From contig JAVTLE010000005.1 of the NCBI GenBank assembly GCA_033439295.1, positions 186,001 through 250,000 on the forward strand: 64,000 nucleotides of DNA. The letters run 5' to 3'. The position numbers and the translations under genes are program-made. Positions within the stretch are counted from its first letter, which is position 1, and the number at the start of each line of letters is the position of its first letter. This document shows, in pieces, positions 11,680 to 22,835 of the stretch. The DNA is from Deuterostichococcus epilithicus (Eukaryota; Chlorophyta; Trebouxiophyceae; Prasiolales; Stichococcaceae). The notes beneath the pieces are model-generated. The model made no database searches and had not been told where the DNA came from. It worked only from the letters and a program-made list of their open reading frames with translations.

Positions 11680-13725
11680 GTCCGGTTGGCGGAAGCTGCA
11701 TGGCTGCCCCAAGGAGACCATTTGTGTCCCGCGGCGTCGCCCGGCGGCGTGCGCCCTGGCGGTCGGCGGCACGCAGGCTGCGGTGCCGCCGTCTTGAGCC
11801 GCGCCAGGCGCTAATGCTGGCATCGCACAATGCTGCCTGTGCTCGAGCAGAGCACAGGGCCCCGACCGCCAGCATCCTTGCGCGGCGGTGTCGAATGGTC
11901 AGAAGATCGGTTGCCGAGTGGAGATTGTGGCTGCAGAAAGTGCAGTGCCGCGCACGGGTGCTGTAAGCACTACAGCTCACTGCTGATACTACGCCATGCT
12001 TCACTCCCTGCTTCCCGAGGACTTGCGGATGAGATTAGAAACCGGACCACCACAGCTGTGAGGGCTGAGCTGTGAGGTGTTCGCAATTCGCAGAGGACAA
12101 GATTGTGTTGATGAGCTGCCAAGCAACAAAGCCGGATTGCCATTTGGCCAGCTCACTGCCGCTGCCGCCAGCCGCAGCAGCTCTATCTTCCCGCGTCCGC
12201 TGTATGCGGTATGGCTTGCAGCAGGACAGCACGCCGGAGACATCCCTGGTGCATCGTCCGGACACCGCCACGGGCAGCACGCGCCGGAGCTACTTGCAGA
12301 CCAGCTGCACAACCTGTAGCGCCCGCTGCGGCGGCGGGACCGCCTGGGTCCGTTCATGAGCAGCCTCTACGCAGCACTGCCTGCACCAGGCCGACAGCTC
12401 GCCCGCGCAATCCACAGCTGGCTGAGGCCATGGAATGTGCTTATGCGTTGATGAAGGCCAGGATGCCGCCAAATGCCATGACGACGCATCAATCTTAGAC
12501 TGCGCCGTGTCGGCGGCGGCGGCAGGGGCGGCGCCCGCCTGCACTGTGCTCACCGCCACAGACGAGCAGGCATCCGGCATGGTCTAGCTGCGCTTCGGCT
12601 GCTGTGCAGATATTGGAGGTATAGATGCTCAGATGGCCTGCATCATTTGCTGAGCCCTGCGGTCGCGGTGTGTCAGGCGGTCTGGCAGCCAGGTCAAAAT
12701 TCGTCCGACAGCCGCATGCTAACCCTGGGAGCTCAAAGGAGCAGTCTGGCAGCCAGCTAGATGCAGCGGAAGCCGAGCTACAGCGGCGGGACGACAGGCC
12801 GATGCTGCCTGCGAGCAGCATCGCTTGCTTCGGGGTGCAGTCGAGGGGACGTCGCGCGCGGTCTGAAAATATGTGCTGTGCTGGCGGTGCATCGATCGCC
12901 ATGGTGATATCGGCAAATTGTGTGGTAGTGTTGCTGCACCTGGCGTGATTGCCGTTCTGCGACTGGCCCGACTGGTCAGAAGTCATTTCTTGATTGTTGC
13001 TGGCCCTCAAGTCTGGCCCATCACCAGCTCTGACGCCCTTGTGTAGTGCGGCGAGGTACGACGCCTTCGCTTCGACACTTTGACTGCTTGGTGTGTTGTC
13101 AATCCTCGGCATCAACACGTCAAATTGTCGCAGCACAGTCCATGAACCGCCTGAGCACTCATTCGCCCTGCATCCCCTGCAGCTTACACTGCTTGGCCTG
13201 CGACTGCAGGTTCTGCCAGATTTTCAAGCCACTGCGTACACATGCGCCCGCGGCGCCCTTCCTCCCTGTGCTAGGATCCAGAAGGACTGCTGCGCCCGCA
13301 GCTGCTCGCTGCAGAGTTGAGGTCGGGTCGCGCACTTGGATCAGAGCCGCGGCGAGGCAGCCTGGAGGCTAAAGTTCACCGGCCTACCATGACATAGGCA
13401 GTGCCTCACCTCTCAAGTGGCGCCCAGCGGCGCCCCCGGCCAGCACCTGTGCCTCGGCTGCGCAGGGTAGGCGTTCGCCACAGCGGACCTGGCTGGCCGG
13501 TGCCACACGCAGTCCAGTTCTGCGCCGCCGCCGGCAGGCAAATTGCAGGCACATTTGGCGCAGCCGCTGCACGGCCGGCACAACCAGCAGGAGCAGCTCA
13601 GCGCCTGCTCCCATTCGGAATCCGCAAGAGAGCGCAGGCGCGTCCAGCCGTAGCCAGCCGCGGCAGCGGCCCACGGCCGGCAGCGCAGTTGCGGCGGACC
13701 GGGGGGTTTTGGCAGTAGCACAGCG
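11680..13725. other. Spacer between NSE1 and TRAPPC6
   Basis: Likely NSE1 3' UTR up to about 11985. Plus-strand bits such as CTTCSARCGG (about 12310) could belong to a missing zinc-binding exon of NSE1 but do not join in frame. The longest frame is a 213-codon minus-strand one at 12495-13136, Ala/Ser/Arg-rich with no recognisable domain. No supported gene. Confidence 0.4.
11962..11966 (+). terminator. TGTAA poly(A) signal of NSE1
   Basis: TGTAA 283 nt past the NSE1 stop at 11679. If used, it fixes the transcript end here and supports the short NSE1 form without a RING. The same bases can be read as a gtaagc donor, so this is ambiguous. Confidence 0.4.
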
Positions 13726-15495
13726 ATGGCGGCCGTGGCGCCCCGTCAGCGCATTGCAGCAGAGGCGGGGCTGGAGGCGCTGGCCGCCGAGCTGGTGCGG
13801 CACTACAGGACCGTCGGGCAGGGCGCCGTGCCGCCGGCGCTCATTGAGGCGATTGGTGCGCCATCCTGCCCCCTGCCATCACTCGCCCAGGGTGCTACGC
13901 TGTTCTGACAGTACTGACAAGGAGTGACTTCAGTACCAGCTTCAATACCATATTGGTGACTTTAGTGGCCCTTGGCAGTGATCTAATGATGATGCGAAGA
14001 TGAGTCCTCTGGCTCACCATGCTGGCCGCTATGATGCCTCGTGCTGCGACTTGCCGGCATTCGGAAACGGCACCGTCACTTTGCAACCCCTGTGTCAGTG
14101 CATGACCATGGGTTCGCTGCGCCGCAGGGCTGCTCGTCGGGCACACGCTGGCAGAGAGACTCACGTGACAGCAGCGGCAAATTGAACTGCGGAAGATCAC
14201 TCCTCTGGAGGCCTCAGGATTCTCCAACACCTTTGCTGCTCCGATCGCAGAGGGCTGCCCTGTGGAGAGCACGTCGGCGGCGCGGCACTCGTTGCGAGTG
14301 CAGGTACAATTCGCACCCTCGCCCCTGCACGTCTCCCGTCCGCATGAGTCGTCCCCGCTGCTGCTGCTACAGGGCTGCGCGTGGGGCGCGCGCTGGCGGA
14401 GCGGCACACGCGCGAGCGGCCCCGCATGACCGAGCAGCTGGACGTCATTAAGTGGGCGTGCAAGGAGCTGTGGGGCGAGGTCTTCCGCAAACAGGCAAGC
14501 CCTGCTGCGCGTGCAGCTGCCTGTGAGGTGCACGTCATGCGGACGCCGCCGTACCGGGAGTGCAGCTGCCATCAGTCGGGCATGCAGGGCGGCTGCGCTC
14601 GCTCCGGGACGCCTGCAGAGCGTCGCGCATTGCACAGCACGACAAAGCAGAAGCGGCGCTTTTGATGTGTCGCTGCTGTGAGAGCGCCTGCCCCGACTGC
14701 TGTTGATGCCATCGAGATTCTGAATCCAAAACCCTAAAACCCGCAGGTGGACAGTCTGCGCACCAACCATCGGGGCACCTTCGTGCTGAAGGACAACCAC
14801 TTCCGGTGCGTGCTTCTTCATGCCTCGAATTCCTGGCGCTAGGTGTTTTCAAGGGTCCCTTTATGCCCCTACTAGCGCAGTCTCGGATGAGTGGTGCTCC
14901 GGGAACCATTGCTTCCGACCGTCCAGAGAGGTAGCCACCTGTTATGCATGTGTCAGCGTCGGTGGGCATCCGATTTAAGGTGACGCAACTGCTGAGAACC
15001 CGAATGCAACAGATACAGCGGTTCGTGGGCATCGAAGTCAAAACCACGATCTGCTATGAAACCTGGAACCTGAAAACCGCGCGGATGGAACCGGCAGGTG
15101 GACGCGCGCGCTGTCGACGGACGTGGCGGATGCAGGCGCGGCGGCGGGTGGCCCGCCGGCGGCGGAGGCGGCGCAGGACTACCTGCACCTGCCCTGTGCC
15201 ATTGTGCGTGGCGCGCTGCAGGCGCGCTCTTGGCAGCTGGCGCGCTGTCACATATAGAACAGTACTAACGATGTGGATCGAGGGCGGCATCGCCGCGACT
15301 CCGGGTCACGGCGCCTGCGGGCGCCGTCTGACCTGCAGCACTTTGGATCACAACAGCCTGCCAGGGCTGTGCAGCGGCTTGTCCCACTGCGCCCTCCGCT
15401 GCTTGCAGGCGCTAGGCGTGGACTGCGCGGTGGCGGCGGATGCGGCGCACCTGCCGGCCGTGGACTTCACCGTGGTCATCCGGCAGCCGCGGTAG
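13726..15495 (+). CDS. TRAPPC6: TRAPP complex subunit 6 (Trs33/Bet3 family)
   Basis: Exons: 13726-13855, 14373-14494, 14747-14805, 15098-15221, 15409-15495; 173 residues, the normal length. Diagnostic segments: GLRVGRALAERHTRERPRM, LDVIKWACKELWGEVFRKQ, VDSLRTNHRGTFVLKDNHFR and the end CAIVRGALQALGVDCAVAA ... FTVVIRQPR. These align with human TRAPPC6 over the whole Bet3 fold. The protein is a core subunit of the TRAPP vesicle-tethering complex that activates Rab1/Ypt1 in ER-Golgi traffic. Two introns use GC donors: gcaagc after 14494 and, less usually, gcgcgc after 15221. The second is forced by the RGAL/ALGV alignment and frame. The start ATG at 13726 is preceded by no other in-frame ATG in the exon. 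Confidence 0.95.
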
Positions 15496-16443
15496 ACGGC
15501 AGCGGCAGGGCGCTTCGGATCCGGCGGCTGGGATGGCTTGGCGGTTGTCCTGGCTGTGCGGGACTGCTGTGGCTGGCAGACTGTCGAGTGCCCGTCCGCC
15601 TGGTTGCCAGCCGAAACGGGCACTGTCAGAGAATCCGGTTGCAACGCCGCTGCCAAGGCCGTGAACGCCGGCGGCAAGGACAGCAGCAGTGTGAGCTGCT
15701 GCGTTGCCATCGCCGCACAGTTGGGGAGCCAGGGTTGGGTCGCGGACAAACGTGATGTTGTAGCATCAGGCACTGCAGCGACTTCTTGCAGGCCGGCCTC
15801 CAGCCATGCAATGTTGCCATCCTCTGCATGCTGCAGCAGCCGCATGCGGTGGCAGCAGTTGTGGGGAAATGAAGCGCAGGCTTGTGTACGAGCTGAGTAC
15901 TCGTACAGCGTTGATCACAAACTGAAAACGTAGAAAGCCGGCTTGGCTGCAGCAGCTCGGATACAGCATCTTTGAGTGAACCGTCTGATGTGTTGATGGT
16001 GAAAACATGCCGCTTGTTCTGCGACAGCTGTTGTGAGATTGTTCCAACAACATGGGTGCGATGTTAGCATGAAACTGCTTGCGAAATTTCCGCGTTTCAA
16101 ACAACGACCCATGTCATACAGACTTCCAGAATACCCATAACCTCAATCATCACGGATAGTTGCAAAAGTTCTACCTGTCCCAAAACCTTATTCCGCCGCG
16201 CAGGCCATGACTCCCAGCAGTGAAAGGTCGTGATTGGTGCAGAGGCATTGCCAGATTGTCTGGCTTGCAGCACTGCCTAGAGCACCTGTGTCGAGCTGCC
16301 GTCTGCCGGACGGTGGCCGCCAGCGGCGTGCCGGCCCAGCGCTGCAGCAGCGGCTGCGGAGCGAGCCACCGGCGGCAGCCTGCTGCTGATGGTGCAAGCG
16401 CCTGTGACCGGGGCCTTTGCCGGCTCGGCTGCCGGTGACGATG
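15496..16443. other. Spacer between convergent TRAPPC6 and EMC10
   Basis: Shared 3' flanks of two convergent genes. It contains only short frames without domain signal, and no TGTAA on either strand was found. Confidence 0.45.
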
Positions 16444-18583
16444 CTACTGCGGCCTGGGAGCTGCAGCACCCGTCGCCGCGCCGCCGGTGCCAGCAGAGTT
16501 GGGCTCCGGCGCAGCAAAGCCGCCGATCACGTTGAAGATCTGTGGACGGATGACTGGCACACGCCGTCAGCGCTCAAGCCCACTGCTGAAAGGGAGAGTG
16601 GCGGTTTCGGCTCATGTGGCTGCTGAAGATCTGGGGCTGCCGTGTCGAGCAGCTTGAATGTCACAAACCGGCTCCAGACGAAACATGGACAGTCGGAGGG
16701 GCAGATGGCAGGCCACTCTCCGGTACAGTTTCAGATGTTTTGTTTGCATTGCCACGCACCAGCAGGCCAACGGGCACCATGAAGATCCAATGCTTCTGCA
16801 GGAAGTTGCGGTCGTCCAGCGGCGGCGCCGGCTTCCCGCCCTTCCCCGGCTTCCCCTGCTGCCGCCCCTGCTGCGGCTGCCCGCCCGCGGCGCCGGCGCC
16901 GGGAATGCCGCCGGATGCCATTGGGTCGCCCAGGGGCGCCCCTGCGGACAGGGAAACTGGGGTCAACTAGGGAGCAATGATGGGGCCGAGTACTGCTGTT
17001 TGATCAAGGAGAAAAAGCCCCCCCCCAGTGGCTGGAGATGCCCTGACGTGTGGCGCGCGGCTCCTGCCGGCGCTTTTTGGCTGTGCACACGCCCCCGTGC
17101 CCTCATTCGCGTCAGCATGCAGGGGCAAGATGCATTTCTGTGCACATGATCATTTTGAAAGGCAACCCCCACCGTGTGCAGCAGCGGTCCTACGGAACTC
17201 TTCCGGTCGCCATCACTGGACGCACGTGTCGTTGAGGATTCTCCGAGCAAGTCATGCGGCGAGACCTCGACACACTACACACCTGTAGTGTGTGAACACT
17301 TGACACTACACACGTGTAGTGTGTGACCTCTACACGCTACACACCTGGCGCGCCGGCAACGGCGAGGTACAGCTCCAGTAGGATGCGTGGGGCGCTGGCC
17401 GGCGGCCGCACGTCGACGGGCAGCGGCGCGGCGCTCGGCGCCGCGCCTTCCAGCTTCCGCTCGTCCAGCGGCAGGCCCGGGGGGCAGGCGGCCGCCGGCG
17501 TGTCGTAGGCCAGGCCGGTGACGCTGGCATCGCTGCCCACCTGAAGGGCCAAACGCTCCTGTGCCCATGCAAGAGGGAGGCTCGGTCTCACTGCCGCGAA
17601 ACCGACTCGCATTGGCGTTGATGTGCAGCAAGCCGAATGCTTGCTGGTCATGGTCGACCTGCCTGCCAATACAGGATGATACTGAAATGGTGGTGCAGGC
17701 GAGTGCAATGCCAGGCGACATTGCTCGTGTCGCTGAACTGCGCCACAGCTGTGTCAGGTTTCACAACGGCCGCCTGCAGCGCAGCACTCGCTTTTAGCGC
17801 CTTATGTCCTGCAGCTGATCCCACTGCGTGTCCCTGAGAACCAGACCCTTTCAAACGGGTTCCATCACGTCTTACGAGGCCGACCTGGAATCCGGAGGCG
17901 ACCAGGCATCGCGCCCGCTGCGACGCCAGCACATGGGTGCTTGCGCTGCCTCCGCCGCCTGGCAGCAGCCGCACCCGGTAAAACCCGTCACGGCGTGCCA
18001 GGTCGGCAAACGCCTCCGCGTCGGCGGCACTCCACGCGTCCCGCTGCAGTTCCAGACCGCCAAAGCCCTGCATGTGGTGCCGCAACACACGGCCTTGCGG
18101 TGAGGAATGTACCGAGACGCAAGTGCGGCTGGCGATTCGAGTCCGCCCGGGTTGTTTGCAGGCTTGGCGCTGGCAGAGATGGGCGCGAGCAGATGCAGGC
18201 TGCACCGCGAGGCAGCCATTTGAGCAGCCATCGTAGACGCCTTCAAAAAGCACCAGGTGTCGGACAGTAGAATGTGCATGCCATGCGATGGGCGGCGCAT
18301 GCAGTGCGGCGCATGCATCTGTACGTCAGGATGAGCTCGACCGAGCCGCAAAGCCGTCAATTCTGCCCGGATCACATCCGTGAACTGAGCTCACCTGCCC
18401 ATCGAGGTCGCCCACCAGCCTGCCGGCCTGTGCAAATGCACCGCCGCCAAACGCATGCTCGAACGGCAGGTCTACCACCGCTGCTGCAACGCTGCGGGGA
18501 TGTACCAGAAGTAGCAACGCGACCGCGCACAGCAGCGCTGCTGCGAAGTCTCGTGGTCTTTCTAACGCGCACATGCAGCGCAT
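16444..18583 (-). CDS. EMC10: ER membrane protein complex subunit 10
   Basis: Exons: 18395-18583, 17885-18067, 17345-17540, 16760-16941, 16444-16539; about 281 residues. The first exon encodes a signal peptide (FAAALLCAVALLLLV) and the luminal start VVDLPFEHAFG. The second has AFADLARRDGFYRVRLLPGG, the hallmark of EMC10 (DGFYRVR). The fourth ends in the membrane anchor HWIFMVPVGLL, continued by IFNVIGGF in the last exon. EMC10 is a luminal/membrane subunit of the EMC, which inserts tail-anchored and multi-pass proteins. The short stretch between SGFQ and GSDASVTGL lacks about ten residues present in animal EMC10, so a micro-exon may hide in the 17541-17884 intron. The intron after 17345 starts with a palindromic ACAC/GTGT block. 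Start: ATG 18583, with a second in-frame ATG three codons on. Confidence 0.85.
17271..17343. repeat. Cluster of short hairpin palindromes
   Basis: Two adjacent inverted repeats: CACACTAC (17271-17278) with GTAGTGTG (17285-17292), loop 6; and CACTACAC (17304-17311) with GTGTAGTG (17314-17321), loop 2. A third half-copy (CTACACGCTACAC) follows up to the EMC10 splice donor at 17344. So the 5' end of an EMC10 intron is packed with self-complementary sequence. Confidence 0.85.
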
Positions 18584-19233
18584 TCTGAGAACGTGGGTCT
18601 CCGGATTGTCAAGGCCACAGCGGTATGACTGTCCAGCTGATGCTCGATCTCTCGTCAGGTGTCAATCACTGATACCGACTCGATCGGTACATGCGTGGAC
18701 AAAGCGTGCCAAGGCCAATATTGGAAGTGATCTCCGGGCGATTTCAGGGGCACGCTCAGGCGCCGTGAGGCACAGCTCTTTCCTGCTGGCCGTTGACAGT
18801 TGCAAGGTGAACGCAAAGCTGGAAGTGCCACAACGGTACACATTGGCTGTGGACTTGCCCCACGAAAACCCTGACTGCTGCTGGTTGCATCCGAGACTCC
18901 TCCAAGACTTTCGAATGTGCATTTGGACACGCCCTTATGTGTGCACACATTCGACGCCACACCAATCATCGAATTTGAGGAGAATGTACGCCTACCAGGC
19001 AGAAGAGCGGCCGGTCTGAGGTGAGTCGACGTCCAGCTGCAGGCACGTTGCAAACGTTCGGTCGCACTGCGACACCAGAATTTATGCGTGATATGCGCGC
19101 TATTTGGTGTCTTTCGTCATCACAAAATCACGTTCTGCAGCTGACAATGACGATTTGATGCAACAGTCGGATTTCGTCTCTCGACTTCGGGACACCGGGA
19201 CAGCAGCCGTTGAGCTTGAACCACCAGCCGGAC
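18584..19233. other. Divergent spacer between EMC10 and a plastid-type gene
   Basis: 650 nt between divergent start codons, presumably holding both promoters and 5' UTRs. A 149-codon plus-strand frame (18573-19019) has no domain signal. No clear promoter motif was recognised. Confidence 0.4.
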
Positions 19234-21855
19234 ATGGCATCGTCATACAGCCTGATAGCCTCCGGATTTCCGACCTCCAGCAGCCCGCCGGTGCTGCGCT
19301 GCCGCTCCTCCGGACTCGACGTGCGCCGTAGCCGCCCTCTGCCGCGCGCCACAGCATTTGGGGCCCCGATCCTGCTTTGCCAGCCGACTGGGCAAGTCAG
19401 CTATGAGGTAAGGCATGGCAATGAAATTAAGAATGTAGCAGGCAGTTCACAGAACTTGCAAATAACTCCTGCTCGGCGAGGCCAGCGGCTGATGGACGCA
19501 GGTGAGCGCCGCCTGGCTGGCCGCGTATGCACCGATGGCAACACATCAATGGCTGCGGCATCTCTTTGCACGAGCTTGGCTTTATCCTCCGAACTGTTTG
19601 GAACACTGCCACATGTTCCGGAGCGATTTATCTGTGGTATAGGCATCAGCTGGCGTGGCCGTGCTGGGCCCTGGCCACCTACGAGCCGTCACGCCTCTGG
19701 GGCTTGCCGTCGGCAGGCGTGGCGGCAGCAGCGCCACCGGCGCCACAGCCGTCAGCAACGCAGGCGGCGGCGGCCCAGCCGGCGGCGGCGTCGTGGCTGT
19801 GTTCGGCTCACGCCTGGTGCGCCGCGCCGCTCCCGTGGTGGGCGCCGCCGCCGCCGCCGTCGCTCGCTGGCGTCTGCCGTTGTGGCCGCTGCGTTGGCAG
19901 CCCATTTGGGTGTGCGCCTGCAGCATTGATTTTCTTGTGGAAGCATCTCCTTGCCAGAGCCCTCGTGTACATCCTTCACTTCCGCCAGATCTTGGTCGGC
20001 TGCCAGGTCCAGCGCCTGCACATGTATGACGGGCTTTGGACGTCATGCTTCTGGCATAGTCACTACACGGCAGTGCAGCTGAGGGCATGCGGCTTCTGAT
20101 TATACACCGGCACAAATATGGACTCACAGCAGTCTCGCTGCCAAAAGCAAGCCAGCTTTGCCATGCTGTCAGCAGGGCGGCAGCGCCAGAATCGCTGGAC
20201 AGCCGCCTCAGTAGCCAAATTATCTTTCAGTTGTGCGATTCATGCTGCGGCCCGGCTGTCCGCAGGTGGCGCTGCGATTTGCCGCGCTCGCCGCGCTCTG
20301 CGTCAACTTAGGCGAGCAGCTGCTGCCCGCCGTGGCGGCGGCCCTGGGGGCGCGGCCGCCTGGGCGGGAGCGCTGCGTCGGCCTTCCTGACGCAGCGCCC
20401 GCCGCCGGCTGCAGAGGAGCCCGCTGACATGGCGGAGGAGCCGGCAGCTGCCGGCGAGGGTGTGGGNGGCGGCGCNNGCCAGNCGGGTGCANCTGCCATN
20501 GCTGGCGCTGCGCCTGCCGGAGCCTCGGCGCCTGCAGCGCCCGACAAGGTCTGCCACCCTCCGCCGCACGCTGCGGCCGTGGCGGCAGCCGCTCTGGCAA
20601 CTGAGCAGGCGGTACCAACGAAAGCCGAAAAGCTGGCTGCGGCATCAACGGCAGCGGCGGCCTTGCCGCTGCCAGCAGCATGTGCAATGGCAATCTCGGC
20701 GGCGGCGGCCAAGCTGATGCCCGCACCGTCGGGCTTCGCGGCACCCACTGGAGCACCCTGGACATCAGCAGGTGCTGTTTGACTCTGGCTGATGTGTTCA
20801 TGTTGTAGTCGTGTCGCCCCATTGCTCGAGTGACCTTAAACTGTGCACGAGGAAGGTTCCATAAATGCCAGAGCCTCCCATGAAGTGCACACACACGCTG
20901 ATTGGCTGTTGGCTGCCACACCAGCTGTGATGCGCGGCCCATGTTACTGAACCCGGTGGCGCTTGTGCCTGCATAGACTACGAGTATATGGGCGAGCTTC
21001 ACGACCTGTACAATGCCGCCCAGCACGCTGAAGTAGATGATGCTGTTCGGGAGGTGAGAATCTGCTGATCATGATGTGTGCAAGGCGCTGCCATACCAGC
21101 ATTCGAGCAGAAATGCAGCCAGGGCAGCCACCCATCGAACATTGATAAACCTTCGATGGAACGCTACAGCTCGAGGGCATGCAGTCATGTCGCTCAGGGG
21201 CCTGTCATGTCTTGTATATAATGCAACAACGGTTCATCAACACAGGTCGACAGTGATGACCGGAATTGAATGCTCAACTTCAGAAAGCTTGTGCTGACTT
21301 ACAGTATAATTGCACTCCAGGCGATGGGTCGTCTGGTGCTGATATTCGAGATGAATCTGGAACATGCAAACACCATCACCGAGCTGCAGGTGCGACCACC
21401 GCACAGCACACCAATGGCCAATGATAAAGTCGTGCAATATGCTTGTACGAGCAGCCTGTGCGACACCCAGGCCGATCGGTCATTTGCACATATAACGAGT
21501 CACACAGCATCCTGGATGTCTGTGCAGGTGCATGGCCGCTGCAGCAGTCCAGGCTTGATCACGCACGAAGAATTGTGAGGGGTGCGCATAGACACGTTGG
21601 GGCTGTCGAGCGAGGCCTGCTGATGCCTAAGATCAAATCATTCTTTGAAATTCGTGTTCTCATCGCTGACTGCCAAACTGTCTGCCTCAACAACCTCAAC
21701 CTTGTGATGCTTTCGTTGACCATTGCTTTTGGCATCATCTGCAGGCTGATGTTGACGCGCTGCGGCTGGAGTACCTCAAGGCAGGCGTGCTGTGCTGACA
21801 ACATCCATCCAGCACACAGCAGCCAATCGTCGGCAAGGGCGGCGGCAAGCTATGA
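19234..21855 (+). CDS. Probable plastid-targeted protein of unknown function
   Basis: Supported exons: 19234-19407 (phase 0), 20977-21053, 21321-21389, 21745-21780, 21823-21855 (stop 21853-21855). The first exon starts MASSYSLIASGFPTSSSPP and is Ser/Arg-rich with almost no acidic residues, a typical chloroplast transit peptide. The last four exons join in phase into a helical, acidic C-terminus: YEYMGELHDLYNAAQH, AMGRLVLIFEMNLEHA, ADVDALRLEYLK, PIVGKGGGKL. I do not recognise the family. Between 19650 and 20780 further exons are likely: one begins at 20266 with VALRFAALAALCVNLGEQ, a membrane-like helix, and an Ala/Pro-rich stretch follows in another frame (MAEEPAAAGEG at 20429). That region has five N bases and an apparent frame change, so the middle is unresolved. 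The intron after 21780 has a GC donor. TGTAA lies 170 nt past the stop. Confidence 0.55.
20466..20501. other. Ambiguous bases (five N)
   Basis: Five N calls in about 35 bases of a very GC-rich, Ala/Gly-coding stretch. The reading frame changes between the exon at 20266 and the open stretch at 20429, so an indel error nearby is likely. Confidence 0.9.
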
Positions 21856-22835
21856 TTGAGCTATTCACAGGGCAAGAAGCTTGCGAGTCATCTAGGGTGA
21901 CGCAAGAGATAGTTTGAGTGTATTAGGGTCAGCTGTAGGGCGAGGATATGATGCATTTTAGGTGGCTAAAGAGAAGCTGAACCTGTCATGCCTCCCGCCA
22001 CTGTGTGTATATATGTGGAGCAAGTGTAACGCCATGCGGCCACACCTGCCTGCCGGCGATGAAACTGGTGAATAGGGGAGTGAGATTGGAGCTCTATTAC
22101 GATTTGGACCTCAACACCTCATCAAACTCAGCTTTCATCACTGCCTGACCAGCTTGCAGCTTCAAATGTGCGCCCTCGAGGGATCTCCACGCACGCACGC
22201 GCCGCTGCCAGTATGCAGTGTGTGCCGTTGGTACCGCTCTGTCACCAAGCAAGGCCCGTTCAGCATCTCATAGTAGATGAGAAATCTTTGGCCATAAGCC
22301 TTCTTGTGAGACTGTCAGCTGAAGGAATTGGGCCTGATGTTACGCATCGTCTACCGCCATGAATGCCGCCGGCGCGAGGGGCAGATCTAGGTCGATTTCG
22401 CTGGTCCGAGACAGCAGCATCGAGCAGCGGCAGGCCAGCAAGTTGCAAATTTCGTAGCATCGAACGAACTCGTGATACCTCATAACCACAGGAGCCTGCT
22501 CAAGCGGTGAGACCTGCATCGCTTGTGCTGCGTTTGTGCACATCAACGTGCAGCAGCCCCTTTGTCTCGGGTCTGCGCATCCTAGCGGTCTTTGAGCAAC
22601 ATATTCAAATTTCATCACCGTCCGAATCGCTTTGAAAGTCGCGCTGCCGAAAGCATGCGACTTGTAGGTGTGAGACATCGAAGTCATCACCTTGGCAACG
22701 AGAACGGCAAAGCCACACAACATGCTCTGAAGTGTTCACGTGTTACGCAGTGGTCCGGTTGCTTCTCGCATTGCGAGGCGCGGCTCACAAGCACATCCTG
22801 CCGGGAGACATGCATGCAGCAGCTTGACGCGCGGC
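21856..22835. other. Spacer before the SbcD-SbcC fusion gene
   Basis: 3' flank of the plastid-type gene (TGTAA at 22025-22029), then upstream region of the fusion gene. It is less GC-rich than the genes and holds no supported frame. The fusion gene's frame stays open upstream to about 22740, so its true start could lie before 22836. Confidence 0.4.
22025..22029 (+). terminator. TGTAA poly(A) signal
   Basis: TGTAA 170 nt past the stop of the plastid-type gene, a typical distance for a chlorophyte poly(A) signal. Confidence 0.45.

Noticed and set aside
12440-12500. MAFGGILAFIN on the minus strand, resembling a TMEM14-type start
   Set aside because: Eleven residues only; no following exon with the family's glycine-rich helices was found.
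12495-13136. 213-codon minus-strand open frame
   Set aside because: Ala/Ser/Arg-rich with no domain, no splice context and no neighbour logic; long chance frames are common at this GC content.
19582-20127. 181-codon minus-strand Pro/Thr/Arg-rich frame
   Set aside because: It mirrors a GC-rich Ala/Gly-coding stretch on the plus strand; no conserved features.
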